Of a stretch of DNA of 64,000 nt, positions 53,286 to 62,511 are shown piece after piece (position 1 is the stretch's first letter; each line of letters opens with the position of its first letter). Where the stretch lies: positions 269,144-333,143 of the forward strand of contig CAVZDD010000004.1 of NCBI GenBank assembly GCA_963773945.1. The letters are read 5' to 3'. The notes below the pieces were generated by a model. The model ran no database searches. It was not told the DNA's origin and was given only the letters and a program-made list of their open reading frames with translations. A program made the translations under genes and the position numbers. This DNA is from JAKIWV01 sp963773945 (lineage in GTDB: Archaea; Thermoplasmatota; Thermoplasmata; Lutacidiplasmatales; UBA184).

Positions 53286-53310
53286 GGTGGCCGGCAGGAA
53301 GCCGGCCACC
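53286..53310. other. perfect hairpin, 10-bp stem
   Basis: GGTGGCCGGC at 53286-53295 and GCCGGCCACC at 53301-53310 around a 5-nt AGGAA loop. It lies 37 bp after the stop of the possible small gene. There is no T tract, so an intrinsic archaeal terminator is not evident. Confidence 0.6.
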
Positions 53311-53407
53311 GGGGGAGGATCGAGCACGAGAATGGGCTGCGACAGGCTCGACGCGGCCCACGACAGTTGAGGGCAGCGGTCCCGGCGAGGCGTTGGCCCC
53401 CAGGCTG

Positions 53408-53842
53408 CTATTCGATGACCTGGGACTGGAACGATTTGAGCCGTTGGACCGTTTCCTCGTAGAGGGTCCGGTTCGCCTCGGGATCGATCCCGACGGCCCC
53501 CCAGAAGTCCCAGCGGTTCAGAACGAAACAGTTGACCTCGGTGATGGCGAAAACGTCCGCCGTTCGAGGTTCGTCGACGAGCAGCGCCGCTTCTCCGAAG
53601 AACTGGCCCCGGGTGAGGGAGGAGACCTTCTGCCCCGATCGACGAATATCCGCGGTCCCGTTCAGTAGCACGTAGAGGCCCAGGCCCTTCTCCCCCTGCC
53701 GGACGATCGTCTCCCCGGCATGGAACGTACGGTCTTCTCCCGTCTCGACGAGCTTCGCCAGCTGCTCCTGGCTCAGCGCAGAGAGCATGGGGACGGCCGC
53801 CAGCAGGCCCAGTCGTCCGGAGGGGTCGGCGGGCGTCGCCAT
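53408..53842 (-). CDS. cyclic-nucleotide-binding-domain protein (Crp-like sensor, no HTH)
   Basis: 144 residues comprising one cNMP-binding beta-barrel: LSALSQEQLAKLVETGEDRTFHAGETIVRQGEKGLGLYVLLNG in pieces, and the phosphate-binding cassette GQFFGEAALLVDEPRTADV. No DNA-binding or catalytic domain follows. Stand-alone cNMP domains are uncommon in archaea; the ligand may be a cyclic nucleotide or something else, because the R-T pair differs from the canonical R-A/S. It is divergent from the ABC permease operon. Confidence 0.85.
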   Translation of the reverse strand: MATPADPSGRLGLLAAVPMLSALSQEQLAKLVETGEDRTFHAGETIVRQGEKGLGLYVLLNGTADIRRSGQKVSSLTRGQFFGEAALLVDEPRTADVFAITEVNCFVLNRWDFWGAVGIDPEANRTLYEETVQRLKSFQSQVIE

Positions 53843-53955
53843 CAGTAACCGACTCCATCAGCGACCCGGGGGTTATATGCGTGTCCGCCGAGGACGGAGG
53901 GGCCGGGGGACCGGAAGGGCCGGTCTCCGCGGAGAAACAGACGCATCCCGTAAAT

Positions 53956-53967
53956 TCTCTAAATACC
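53956..53967 (+). promoter_or_regulatory. TATA-like element before the oligopeptide-type permeases
   Basis: TCTCTAAATACC lies about 65-75 bp before the GTG at 54031; a leader of roughly 40 nt is expected. Confidence 0.45.
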
Positions 53968-54030
53968 GGCGCCCGACTTGTCGGCTGTCCCGGGGTCGCC
54001 CGGGAACGCGCGGGCGGGGGAGGAGGGGCC

Positions 54031-55188
54031 GTGAAGATGTGGGTCTACATTCTGCGGCGGCTGCTGTTGGTCCTTCCGGTGGTGATCGGCGTGATGTCGA
54101 TCACGTTCCTCCTCGTCAGTCAGATCCCCACCTCCACTCGGGTCGCCGCGTTTTGTCCGGGCCGGACCGTCAAGCCCGGGACGCCCCAATATGCGACGTG
54201 TCTGAACGAGCTCGGATTGAACAAGCCCATCCCGGTCCAGTGGGGAATCTACGTTTGGAACAGTCTCACGCTTCATTGGGGGTTCACGAGCCCCCGGAGC
54301 GCCGCCACCGTCGGAGCCAAGTTGGGCCAAACGTCCTGGCCCGTGGCGCAGGTCCTGGGCTGGTACCTCCCCTACACGCTCGAGCTCGCCGCTCTCGCGC
54401 TGATCATCATCTTGGCGGTGGCGATCCCGCTCGGCAACCTCTCCGCCCTCTACCGGAACCGGCCCGTGGACCAAGCGGCGCGCGTCCTTTCGTTCTCCGG
54501 CTTTGCCTTTCCGACCTTTCTCCTCGCCTCCGTCGTTCTGTTAGGCGCGGTGCTACTGAGCGGGGGCCTGACGGCGACCTGCGGCGGTCTCGCGGCGCAC
54601 TTCCAGGATTGGTACGGTTCCTGGCCCAACCCGGCCTGCCTCCCGGGCCAACCCTCGACCCTCCCCAGTTGGATCGGCGCCCATGACCAGACGTCGCCCA
54701 CGGGGTTCCCCACGATCGACGCGTTGATCCACTGGAACTCGCCGTCCGGCCCCTTCCTCGCCTACGAGTCCCTCAAGCGGATGATTCTCCCCGCGGTCGT
54801 CATCGCGTACGGGTTCGTCGCCAGCATTCTTCGGTTCGTCCGGAACAGCATGCTCGAAGTGATGAACCTCGACTTCGTCCGGACCGCCCGCGCCAAGGGC
54901 GTTCCCGAGCGACAGGTCGTGAACCGGCACGCCGGTCGCAACAGCCTCAACGTGACGGTCACCGTACTCGGGCTCACTTTTGCCTTCTTCATCACGGGCT
55001 TCCCGATCATCGAGGAGGTCTTTCAGCTGCGGGGGATCGGGTTCCTGCTGGCCCTCTCGATCCAGCCGATCCAAGATTACGGCCTCATCTTCGGCACGAC
55101 GTTGCTGTTGACGTTCATCGTGGTGGCCGCGAACATCATCGTCGATGTGACCTATGCCTACCTCGACCCACGGGTCCGGTTGGGGTGA
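54031..55188 (+). CDS. oligopeptide/dipeptide-type ABC transporter permease (DppB/OppB-like)
   Basis: 385 residues from a GTG at 54031, next to a good AGGAGGGG ribosome binding site; the frame to the left is not conserved. The N-terminus MWVYILRRLLLVLPVVIGVMSITFLL is the DppB signature, and the binding-protein-dependent transport motif around EVMNLDFVRTARAKGVPERQVVNRHAGRNSL is intact. A long extracytoplasmic loop lies after the first helix. It forms a heterodimer with the adjacent DppC-like gene. Confidence 0.88.
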   Translation: MKMWVYILRRLLLVLPVVIGVMSITFLLVSQIPTSTRVAAFCPGRTVKPGTPQYATCLNELGLNKPIPVQWGIYVWNSLTLHWGFTSPRSAATVGAKLGQTSWPVAQVLGWYLPYTLELAALALIIILAVAIPLGNLSALYRNRPVDQAARVLSFSGFAFPTFLLASVVLLGAVLLSGGLTATCGGLAAHFQDWYGSWPNPACLPGQPSTLPSWIGAHDQTSPTGFPTIDALIHWNSPSGPFLAYESLKRMILPAVVIAYGFVASILRFVRNSMLEVMNLDFVRTARAKGVPERQVVNRHAGRNSLNVTVTVLGLTFAFFITGFPIIEEVFQLRGIGFLLALSIQPIQDYGLIFGTTLLLTFIVVAANIIVDVTYAYLDPRVRLG

Positions 55189-56340
55189 ATGTCGACCCCG
55201 CGCGCAAACTCCGAGATGCTGGAGTCCACCGAGGGGGCCCCCTCGACGGGCCGGCGGCCCAACCCGCGCCTCGACCAGTACAAGCGGACGTTCTACTTCC
55301 TGCGCCGGAACCGCCTCGCGATGTTCGGCCTCATCATCATCCTCTTCTGGGTCGGCGTCGCGCTCTATTCCCCGTTCTACAACGCCCCGGGCGACCACCT
55401 TGCCCCGTACTGCTCGAGCTCCGTCACGGCCGGCACGAACTCTTCCTGCGCGGTCACCGTCTGTACCTACGGTCCCGGCAGCGAGCCCGCCTCGACCCCC
55501 TGCTACCCGTTCGCCTTCGGAGAGGCTTCGGTGATAGGTCCGACGATCAGCTTCGCGCATGGATTCTCGCTCGGCCCGTTGCCGTTGGGTTCGCTCACCG
55601 TGAACCCCGGTGGCGGGATCATGTACAACATTTTCGCCGGACTGATCAAGGGCGCTCCCTGGTCGCTTGGGATCGCCGCCGCCATTGTCGGAACCGGCGC
55701 TCTGATGGGGCTGTTGCTCGGAGCGGTGGCAGGGTACCGTGGAGGGTACCTCGATGAGACGATCATGCGGTTCACGGACATCTTCCTCGCCATCCCCGGC
55801 CTCTTTCTGGTTCTCGTGACCCTCGCCGCCGTGGGCCGCGATTTCTCGACCCTCAATGGCCGGGTCGGTATCCTGATCCTGGCCTTTGTCGTGACCTTCT
55901 GGCCGATCTACACGCGGATCGTCCGCGGACAGGTCCTCATCACGAGAGAGCAGAAATACGTCGAAGCGGCCCGCGCGGGAGGGGCGGGCCCCGCGCGCAT
56001 CATTCGGAAGCACATCATTCCCAACTCGATGTACCCCGTCCTCGTCCAGCTGTCGCTCGATATCGGGACGATTCCCCTCCTTCTGGGTGCGATCATCTTC
56101 CTGGGCTACCAGCTCTGGCCGAGTACCTACTTCCCCGAATGGGGTACGATCTCCGCCTTCGCGGTGACGAACCTCGAAGGGTTCCTGGTCGAATGCACGG
56201 TCGCGTCCAGTATCGCACCCTGCGTGTTCCCCTGGTGGCAGATCTTCTTCCCGGGACTCACGCTCTTCGTGTTCTGCATCGCGGTCAATTTCCTCTCGGA
56301 TGGTCTCCGAGACGCACTGGACCCGAGACTCCGGAGATAA
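55189..56340 (+). CDS. oligopeptide/dipeptide-type ABC transporter permease (DppC/OppC-like)
   Basis: 383 residues; the ATG follows the DppB stop directly. After a soluble N-terminus and one helix (RNRLAMFGLIIILFWVGVALY), a 130-residue loop with several cysteines is followed by the five-helix permease core, including the EAA-type loop ITREQKYVEAARAGGAGPARIIRKHIIPNS. No genes for the binding protein or ATPases are in the window, so partners must lie elsewhere. Confidence 0.88.
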   Translation: MSTPRANSEMLESTEGAPSTGRRPNPRLDQYKRTFYFLRRNRLAMFGLIIILFWVGVALYSPFYNAPGDHLAPYCSSSVTAGTNSSCAVTVCTYGPGSEPASTPCYPFAFGEASVIGPTISFAHGFSLGPLPLGSLTVNPGGGIMYNIFAGLIKGAPWSLGIAAAIVGTGALMGLLLGAVAGYRGGYLDETIMRFTDIFLAIPGLFLVLVTLAAVGRDFSTLNGRVGILILAFVVTFWPIYTRIVRGQVLITREQKYVEAARAGGAGPARIIRKHIIPNSMYPVLVQLSLDIGTIPLLLGAIIFLGYQLWPSTYFPEWGTISAFAVTNLEGFLVECTVASSIAPCVFPWWQIFFPGLTLFVFCIAVNFLSDGLRDALDPRLRR

Positions 56341-56398
56341 GCGGTCCGGAACTCCTTCGACCATCGCTCGGGGGGACAGACGCCGATAGTAACGCGGC

Positions 56399-56407
56399 CT
56401 CTATAGT
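56399..56407 (+). promoter_or_regulatory. TATA-like element of the cox operon
   Basis: CTCTATAGT lies about 65-75 bp upstream of the first cox GTG. It is the best TATA candidate in the 132-bp gap after the permeases. Confidence 0.4.
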
Positions 56408-56472
56408 GGCCCCGGCACAAGGTTGATAGGACGGCCCCTCCTCGCCCTGCCACGGCCTAGCAAGGCCGGGAA

Positions 56473-57358
56473 GTGGTTACAGTGATTCCTCCGGAATTCG
56501 ACTATCACGCGGCGAACAGTGTGGACGAGGCGATCGGTCTCCTGCAGAAAAATCCGGGCGAGTCCAAGATCCTCGCCGGGGGCCAGAGCCTCCTTCCGCT
56601 CATGAAACTCCGTCTCGCGGAGCCGAAGTTCCTCATCGACATCACGCGCATCCCGAAACTCTCCTATGTGACCGAGAGCGAAGAGTGCCTCTGCCTCGGG
56701 GCCTCCACGAGGATCAACGACCTCAACGACTCCTCGCTGATCCAGACCCGATATCCGCTCCTCGCCGACCGCCGGAGCGCACATCGCCGACCCGTTGGTC
56801 CGCAACATGGGTACGGTCGGCGGGAACGTATGTCACGGGGACCCGGGCAACGATCTACCGGCCTGCATGCTGGCCTCCGGCGCCCGGTACGTCGCGCGGG
56901 GCCCGAAGGGGGAACGAACGATCGCCGCGTCCGAGTTCTACCAAGACACCTTCGTAACCGCCCTCGACCCGTCGGAGATCCTCACCGAGGTCCAGGTTCC
57001 CAAGGCCCAAATCGGGGATGGAGGCGCCTACCTGAAGATGGAACGGAAGGTCGGGGACTTCGCCATCGCGGCGGTGGCCGTCCACCTCCGCCTGGACGCC
57101 CACGGCACGGTCAGTCAGGCCGGCATTGCGCTCACGAACGTGGGCCCGACCGCCCTTCTCGCGCCCAAGGCGGCGGCGTACCTCGTGGGCAAGAAGCCCA
57201 CGGATGCGGATCTCCTCGCCGCAGGTAAGTTCGCGGCGGCAGCGGCCCAACCGAGCGCCGACATGCGCGGGCCCGTCGATTTCAAGCGCGGAATCGTCCA
57301 GACCCTCACCCAGCGGGCCGTGAAACGGGCCTGGGAACGCGCCGGGGGGAAGAGCTGA
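56473..57358 (+). CDS. coxM: aerobic CO dehydrogenase medium (FAD) subunit CoxM, one frameshift
   Basis: About 294 residues when joined. From GTG 56473 or, more likely, GTG 56482 it reads VIPPEFDYHAANSVDEAI, then the FAD-binding AGGQSLLPLMKLRLA. At about 56770 an apparent extra C shifts the frame; afterwards the second FAD motif NMGTVGGNVCHGDPGNDLPA follows, and then the CODH-flavoprotein C-terminal domain (KVGDFAIAAVAV). CoxM passes electrons from the iron-sulfur subunit towards the quinone pool. It is the first gene of the M-S-L order that is normal for form I CODH, overlapping coxS by one base. Confidence 0.88.
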
Positions 57359-57885
57359 TGGCGAGTACCGCGATTCCCCGGCTCACCGCCGGCGCCCCAA
57401 TCCGCGGAGCCACGCGCACGATTCACGTTACCGTGAACGACGTGCCGTTCGACATCGCCGTCCAGGACCGGACCTTGCTGGTCCATTTCCTCCGGGACAT
57501 CTTGGGGATGACCGGGACCCACATCGGCTGTGATACGACCCATTGCGGAGCCTGCACGGTCCTGCTCGACGATCGGCCGGTCAAGTCGTGCACGGTCCTC
57601 GCCGTCCAGGCCGATGGTTGCAAGGTGCGGACCGTCGAGGGGCTGGAGGTCGGAGGCAAGCTCAGCGCAGTCCAGGACGGATTCACGACGGAGCACGGGC
57701 TCCAGTGCGGGTTCTGCACGCCGGGAATGATGATGACGTCGACCGCACTTCTCGCCAAGAACCCGAACCCGTCGGAGGAGGAGATTCGCCGGGCGATCTC
57801 CGGTAACCTGTGCCGCTGTACGGGCTACATGAACATCGTGAAGGCGATTCAACACGCGGCCAAGACCCAGGGAGGGAGCCCGTGA
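57358..57885 (+). CDS. coxS: aerobic CO dehydrogenase small [2Fe-2S] subunit CoxS
   Basis: 175 residues. Two [2Fe-2S] clusters are intact: C58, C63, C66 and C78 for the plant-ferredoxin-type cluster, and C117, C120, C152 and C154 for the helical cluster (CGFCTPGM, CRCTGY). The N-terminal 20 residues are an extra Ala/Pro-rich lead. CoxS transfers electrons from the Mo-Cu site of CoxL to FAD in CoxM. It overlaps coxM and coxL by 1-4 bp. Confidence 0.93.
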   Translation: MASTAIPRLTAGAPIRGATRTIHVTVNDVPFDIAVQDRTLLVHFLRDILGMTGTHIGCDTTHCGACTVLLDDRPVKSCTVLAVQADGCKVRTVEGLEVGGKLSAVQDGFTTEHGLQCGFCTPGMMMTSTALLAKNPNPSEEEIRRAISGNLCRCTGYMNIVKAIQHAAKTQGGSP

Positions 57886-60217
57886 CGATCCACGGCGGCA
57901 TCGGGCAAAGCCTCGGCCGGAAAGAAGATGCCCGGTTCATTCGAGGGAAGGGAAACTACAGTCGACGACGTCCAACTCCCCGGGATGCTGTACCTCGACT
58001 TCGCACGGAGCCCCTACGCTCACGCGAAGATTACCGCGATCCATTCCGAAAAGGCGCTGGCCGTCCCCGGCGTTCTCGCCGTGGTCACGGGCAAGGACCT
58101 GGATGCGGCTAAGCTCGCCTGGATGCCGACGTTGATGTCGGACACCCAGATGGTGCTCCCCATCGACACCGTGAAATTCCAGGGGCAGGAAGTGGTGGCG
58201 ATCGTCGCCGAGAGCCGCTACGCCGCCGCCGACGGCGCCGCGGCGATGGAGGTCGACTACGAAGCGCTGCCCGTCGTGAGCGACCCGTTCAAGGCGCTCC
58301 AACCGGACTCGCCGCTCGTTCGTCCGGACAAGGAGAAGAAATCCAACCACATCTGGCACTGGGAAGTCGGCGACAAGACCGGCACCGATACGCTCCTGGC
58401 CAAGTCCGATTTCGTCGTGCACCAGGACTTCTACATCCCCCGGATCAACGTCTCTTCGATCGAGACCTGCGGCTGCGTCGCGGCGTTCGACGCGATGGGC
58501 CGGCTGACCGTCTGGATGACGACCCAGGCGCCGCACGCGATCCGGACCGTCTTCGCCCTTGTCTCCGGACTACCGGAGCAGAGCATTCGGATCATCTCAC
58601 CGGACATCGGCGGCGGCTTCGGCGGCAAGGTGCCAGTCTACCCGGGCTACATCGTGGCCGTGGTCGCGGCGTTGAAGACCGGAAAGCCGGTGAAGTGGGT
58701 CGAGGGCCGGATGGACAACTTGATGTCGAGCTCGTTCGCCCGGGACTACCATATCTCCGCTGACATCGGCGCGACCAAGGACGGGAAACTGACGGGACTC
58801 AAGGTCAAGACCATCGCCGACCACGGCTACGCCGACGCTGCCGCGAATCCGTCGAAGTTCCCCGCGGGCCTGTTCCACATCATCACGGGCTCCTATCCGT
58901 TCAGCAAGGCGTTCGTCGAGGTGGACGGCGTCTACACGAACAAGCCACCGGGAGGGATCGCCTACCGGTGCTCCTTCCGGGTGACCGAGGCGGCCTACTC
59001 GATCGAGCGGCTGGTGGACGAGATCGCCCGTAAGGTGGGAATGGACCCGGCGGAGTTCCGGATGAAGAACTTCATCCCGCCCGAGGCGTTCCCGTACCAT
59101 TCCGCCCTCGGCTGGACCTACGACAGCGGAAACTACGCCGGCGCGCTCAAACTCGCGATGGAGATGATTGACTACCCGGCGCTCCGCCGCGAGCAGGCGG
59201 AGAAGCGCAAGAATGGGGAGTTCATGGGCATCGGCATCTCGAGCTTCACCGAGATCGTCGGCACCGGACCGTCCGCCCAGTTCGACATCTTGGGGATCAA
59301 GATGTTCGAGTCGTGCGAGATCCGGATCCACCCGACGGGCAAAGTGATGGCCCGCTTTGGCACCAAGTCCCAGGGCCAGGGGCACGAGACAGCGTACTCG
59401 CAGATCCTGGCCACGGAGCTGGGCATCCCCGCCGAGAATATTTCCATCGAAGAGGGGGACACCGACACGGCGCCGTACGGGCTCGGAACCTACGCGAGCC
59501 GGACGCCCCAACGGACCGGGGCGGCCGCGGCTATCGCCGCCCGAAAGATTCGCGACAAGGCGCAGAAGATCGCGGCGCACATGCTCGAGGTCAGCCCCGA
59601 CGACCTGGACTGGAAGGACTACAAGTTCCAGGTGAAGGGCGTTCCGGAGAAGTCGAAGACGATGGCCGACGTCGCCTTCGCGGCGTACACGACGACCACC
59701 CCCGGCCAGGAGGCCGGACTCGAAGCGGTCGATTACTACGACCCGCCCAACATGACCTATCCGTTCGGGAGCTACATTTGCGTGGTCGACATCGACAAGG
59801 GCACCGGGCAGGTCAAGGTCCGGCGGGACCGTCGCGGTCGATGACTGCGGGACGATCATCAACCCGATGATCGTCGAGGGCCAGATCCACGGAGGGCTCA
59901 ACATGGGCCTCGCGCCGGCGCTCTACGAGCAGATCACCTACGACGAACACGGGAACATGCGCGGCAACTCGTTCCTGGACTACCTCGTCCCGACAGCGGT
60001 CGAGTCCCCGCACTGGGAGACCGGCAAGACGACCACGCCCTCGCCCCACCACCCGATCGGCGCGAAGGGCGTCGGCGAATCCCCCACGGTCGGCGCGCCG
60101 GCCGCGATCGCAAACGCCGTCGTGGACGCGCTCTCGCCCCTCGGGGTCACCAACATCGACATCCCGATCTATCCGTGGAAGGTCTGGCAGATCCTCCACG
60201 ACAAAGGGCTGACGTAG
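57882..60217 (+). CDS. coxL: aerobic CO dehydrogenase large subunit CoxL, form I, two frameshifts
   Basis: About 777 residues when joined. GTG 57882 gives TIHGGIGQSLGRKEDARFIRGKGNY, then one extra base near 57957 moves to the main frame. The active-site loop AYRCSFR is encoded at 58960-58980; its cysteine binds copper in form I CO dehydrogenase, unlike the AYRGAGR of form II. Molybdopterin-binding GGGFGG and TQAPHAIR blocks and the catalytic-glutamate end IGAKGVGESPT also match. Near 59830 a second shift separates QVKVRRD from VAVDDCGTIINP. If the shifts are real, the enzyme is dead; error is more likely. Confidence 0.9.
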
Positions 60218-60242
60218 GCCACCGACGGGCCCCCGGGGATCG

Positions 60243-60720
60243 ATGCACGTCGAAGGCCAGTTCACGGTGCGGGCCGCGCAGGCCCAAGTTTACGCCTTCT
60301 TCTCCGACCCGCGCCAGCTGCTCGACTGCCTGGACGACCCGCATACCGTCGACACTGCCCAGGGCGACCAGTTCGCGGGGACCATCACCACCGGAGTGGC
60401 CTTCATTCGGGGAACGTTCCGGTTCAACGGGCGGTACACCGCGCGGACCCCGGCCAACACGTCACGACCCGGATCCGGGGGTACGGCCTCGGCAGCGCGG
60501 TCGACGCTACGCTCGCGGCCGACCTCACCGCTTCCGGGTCGGGGACCGCGGCGGTCTGGAAGGCCGACATCGTGCTGACCGGACCGGCGGCGACCCTGGG
60601 CGAGCGGTTGGTCCGCTCCACGATCGAGAAGAAAGCGGCCGGGCTGTTCGAGAAGGCCCGACAGAAACTCGAGGCGTTCGTCGTCCCCTTAGGCGGCCGC
60701 GTAGCGGGCCGGAGTTACCG
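60243..60720 (+). CDS. coxG: CoxG-like SRPBCC protein, at least one frameshift
   Basis: Starting at ATG 60243: MHVEGQFTVRAAQAQVYAFFSDPRQLLDCL, then AGTITTGVAFIRGTFRFNGRYTA. At about 60460 the frame moves by one (one base missing) and continues HVTTRIRGYGLGSAVDATLAADLTASGSGTAAVWKADIVLTGPAATLGERLV in pieces, ending in a basic helix (KARQKLEAF). This is the CoxG/CO dehydrogenase subunit G group, thought to anchor CODH to the membrane. The stop position is uncertain because the frame runs into the next, convergent gene. Confidence 0.75.
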
Positions 60721-60728
60721 GCGGAACT

Positions 60729-61687
60729 TCAGAGGCAGCTCTCGGAGCAGAATCGATACTCTACCCCCTGGTAGGCGGTGTGGAGCGGGCTGGTCGCCTC
60801 CACCTCCATCCCGCAGATCGGGTCGATGGAGGCCGGGGCGGTCAACGACCGGGGGACATCGGCGGTTTCGATGGGGACCGTGGTGGAACGAGCGGACCTG
60901 GTAATCTCGGAAAGAATGCTGAGGGCGATCTCCACCGGGTCCCGGGCCAGGATGTCGAGGCCCAGCCAGGGTTCACGGATTTGACTCAACTGTCCGGAGG
61001 AAAGGCCCTCGGCCTTCGGCGGCACGCGACGACGGCCTGTCCCCGGCGGTGACTCGAGACCAGACCCACGTAGCGGGGGGAACGTAAGAGAATGGCTTTC
61101 AGCGCCGTCTCGTCGTACGTCCCGGTCAACGCCACGACGACGAACGCACCGGCGGCCGTGAGCTTCGAGAGGCGTTCGAGGTCGGGTTCCCACTGGACCC
61201 CAGTCGGGGAAGTCGGAGGGCCCGGCCCCGGCGCCGCGACCGTGACGCGGTACCCCAGGAATCCCCCGAGCGCGGCGACCGCCTTGGCGGCGGCGCTTCG
61301 CCGACGATCAACAGTTCGGGTTGCGGTAAATGTGGCTCCACATAGATCTCCATCGTTCCTCCACTTTCACATTCGAGCAGTCGGGTGACGACTCCGGGGG
61401 TCGGCATACCTCCCTCTTCGGCGTCTGGCGAGAGACGGATACGCCGGGGGGTGCCATCCTCCATCGATTGGAGCGCCTCGGCAAGCAGCACCCCTACCGG
61501 TGCAGCTCCCACCGACCCAGCCGATGACCTCCCGGTTCGGGCGAATGGTGGCCTTGAACCGGGTTTTTCCCGACGTGGGAGGCAGGACGCTGACGACCGT
61601 GGCCAGTGCGAAGGGCTCCCGCGCGTCGAGCTCGGTGGCCAGCGCGAACACATCGGGGAAGATACGGGTCCGGGAGAGTCCCCGCAC
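60729..61687 (-). pseudogene. XdhC/CoxI-family maturation factor with C-terminal YHS-like domain, several frameshifts
   Basis: Pieces in different frames read, in order, IFPDVFALATELDAREPFALATVVSVLPPTSGKTRFKATI, then WVGGSCTG, PVGVLLAEALQSMEDG, GGTMEIYVEPHLPQPELLIVGE (XdhC linker and Rossmann start), AKAVAALGGFLGYRVTVAAP, ALTGTYDETALKAIL, YVGLVSSHRR and GLDIGA-like GLDILARDPVEIALSI. Together this is an XdhC, needed to insert sulfurated Mo cofactor into hydroxylases. The end adds DPICGMEV....YRFCSESC, a YHS-type metal-binding module. At least three to four frame changes occur, so it is shown as a pseudogene as sequenced, although error is likely. Confidence 0.7.
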
Positions 61688-61699
61688 CGGTCCTTCCCG

Positions 61700-62386
61700 A
61701 TGCATGGCGACGGTCCGCCACGAGGGGGCGGAGCGCCCCCCGCACTCGGCGAGGGGTGACCCTCGAGCGCCTGCTCGAGACGGTCAACTCCTCCGGTGTA
61801 TCCACGTCGATGAGGACGCCGGATACTTGACCGGCACCTCGACCAGGTCCGCGGTGTCGCCAGGGAAAAATCGCTCGGCATCCGATGTCGCCCCGGACGT
61901 CTCCGAGTTCGGGCAGCACCGCCGATCAGTAAAACCGGATTGCCCCGGACACCTTCGAAAGTTGGGACGAGTATCTTCGCGGTACCGGCCGCGTGGCGTT
62001 CGACCAGCGCCCGGAGTGTGGCGGGTGAAACGAAGGGTTGGTCGCCCAGCCGGATCAAGACCGGTCCCTTCGAGGGCGCGGCCGCGGCCGCGCCGGCGAA
62101 GCGGCTGCCCATTCCCTCGCCGAACTCCGGGTTCACTACCACAGTCGTTCCACTCAGGTCCACGCCTTCCGGACCCGTTCGGCGTCCGCTCCAAGGACGA
62201 CAACGGTCTCGAATGGGTGCACGCTGCGAACCGTTTCGAGGACGCGAGCCAGCAGGGGCTGCCCAGAACCGGGACCAGGGGCTTTGGACGACCCATACCG
62301 GGTCGAAGGTGCCGGCGGATAGGATGAGCGCCGTGAAGCCCGCGGGTCCAGCGACCGTCGCGCCGGCGCTTGCCTGCGCCCGCCAT
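61700..62386 (-). pseudogene. mocA: MocA/MobA-like nucleotidyltransferase for molybdenum cofactor, several frameshifts
   Basis: Fragments in order: FTALILSAG, GMGRPKPLVPVLG, VDLSGTTVVVNPEFGEGMGSRFAGAAAA, GPVLIRLGDQPFVSPATLRALVERH, KILVPTFEGVRGNPVLLI, and VLIDVDTPEEL. This order is that of CTP:molybdopterin cytidylyltransferase, which makes the MCD cofactor used by CoxL. At least four frame changes are needed to join them. It lies head-to-head with the second XdhC-like gene and just upstream of the first one, which fits a cofactor-maturation operon. Confidence 0.65.
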
Positions 62387-62511
62387 GGTGCCCGTTGCGA
62401 GGCGCGGAACCCTCTAAGCGTTACCCCCGGCCGTAACCCCTGCGTTATCTGCGCGCATCTCGAGCGACACGGTCCCGAACCCTGAAATCCTCGCTCCGGC
62501 TCCATCGTGCG

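Larger units (their letters stand above)
52862..53407. other. 545-bp stretch with two hairpins and a possible small gene
   Basis: Between tRNA-Arg and the cNMP-domain gene. It contains a long imperfect hairpin (52991-53026), a possible 53-codon gene with a ribosome binding site (53087-53248) and a perfect 10-bp-stem hairpin (53286-53310). No RNA family recognised. These are listed separately. Confidence 0.6.

Noticed and set aside
53286..53310. Hairpin as a bacterial-type intrinsic terminator
   Set aside because: No T tract follows on either strand, and archaeal termination relies mainly on T-rich stretches.
54553..56364. 603-codon minus-strand frame opposite the permeases
   Set aside because: Very high Arg/Glu/Asp/Gly content, no domain; antisense to two well-defined permeases.
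58597..59904. 435-codon minus-strand frame opposite coxL
   Set aside because: Shadow of CoxL; no recognisable motif.
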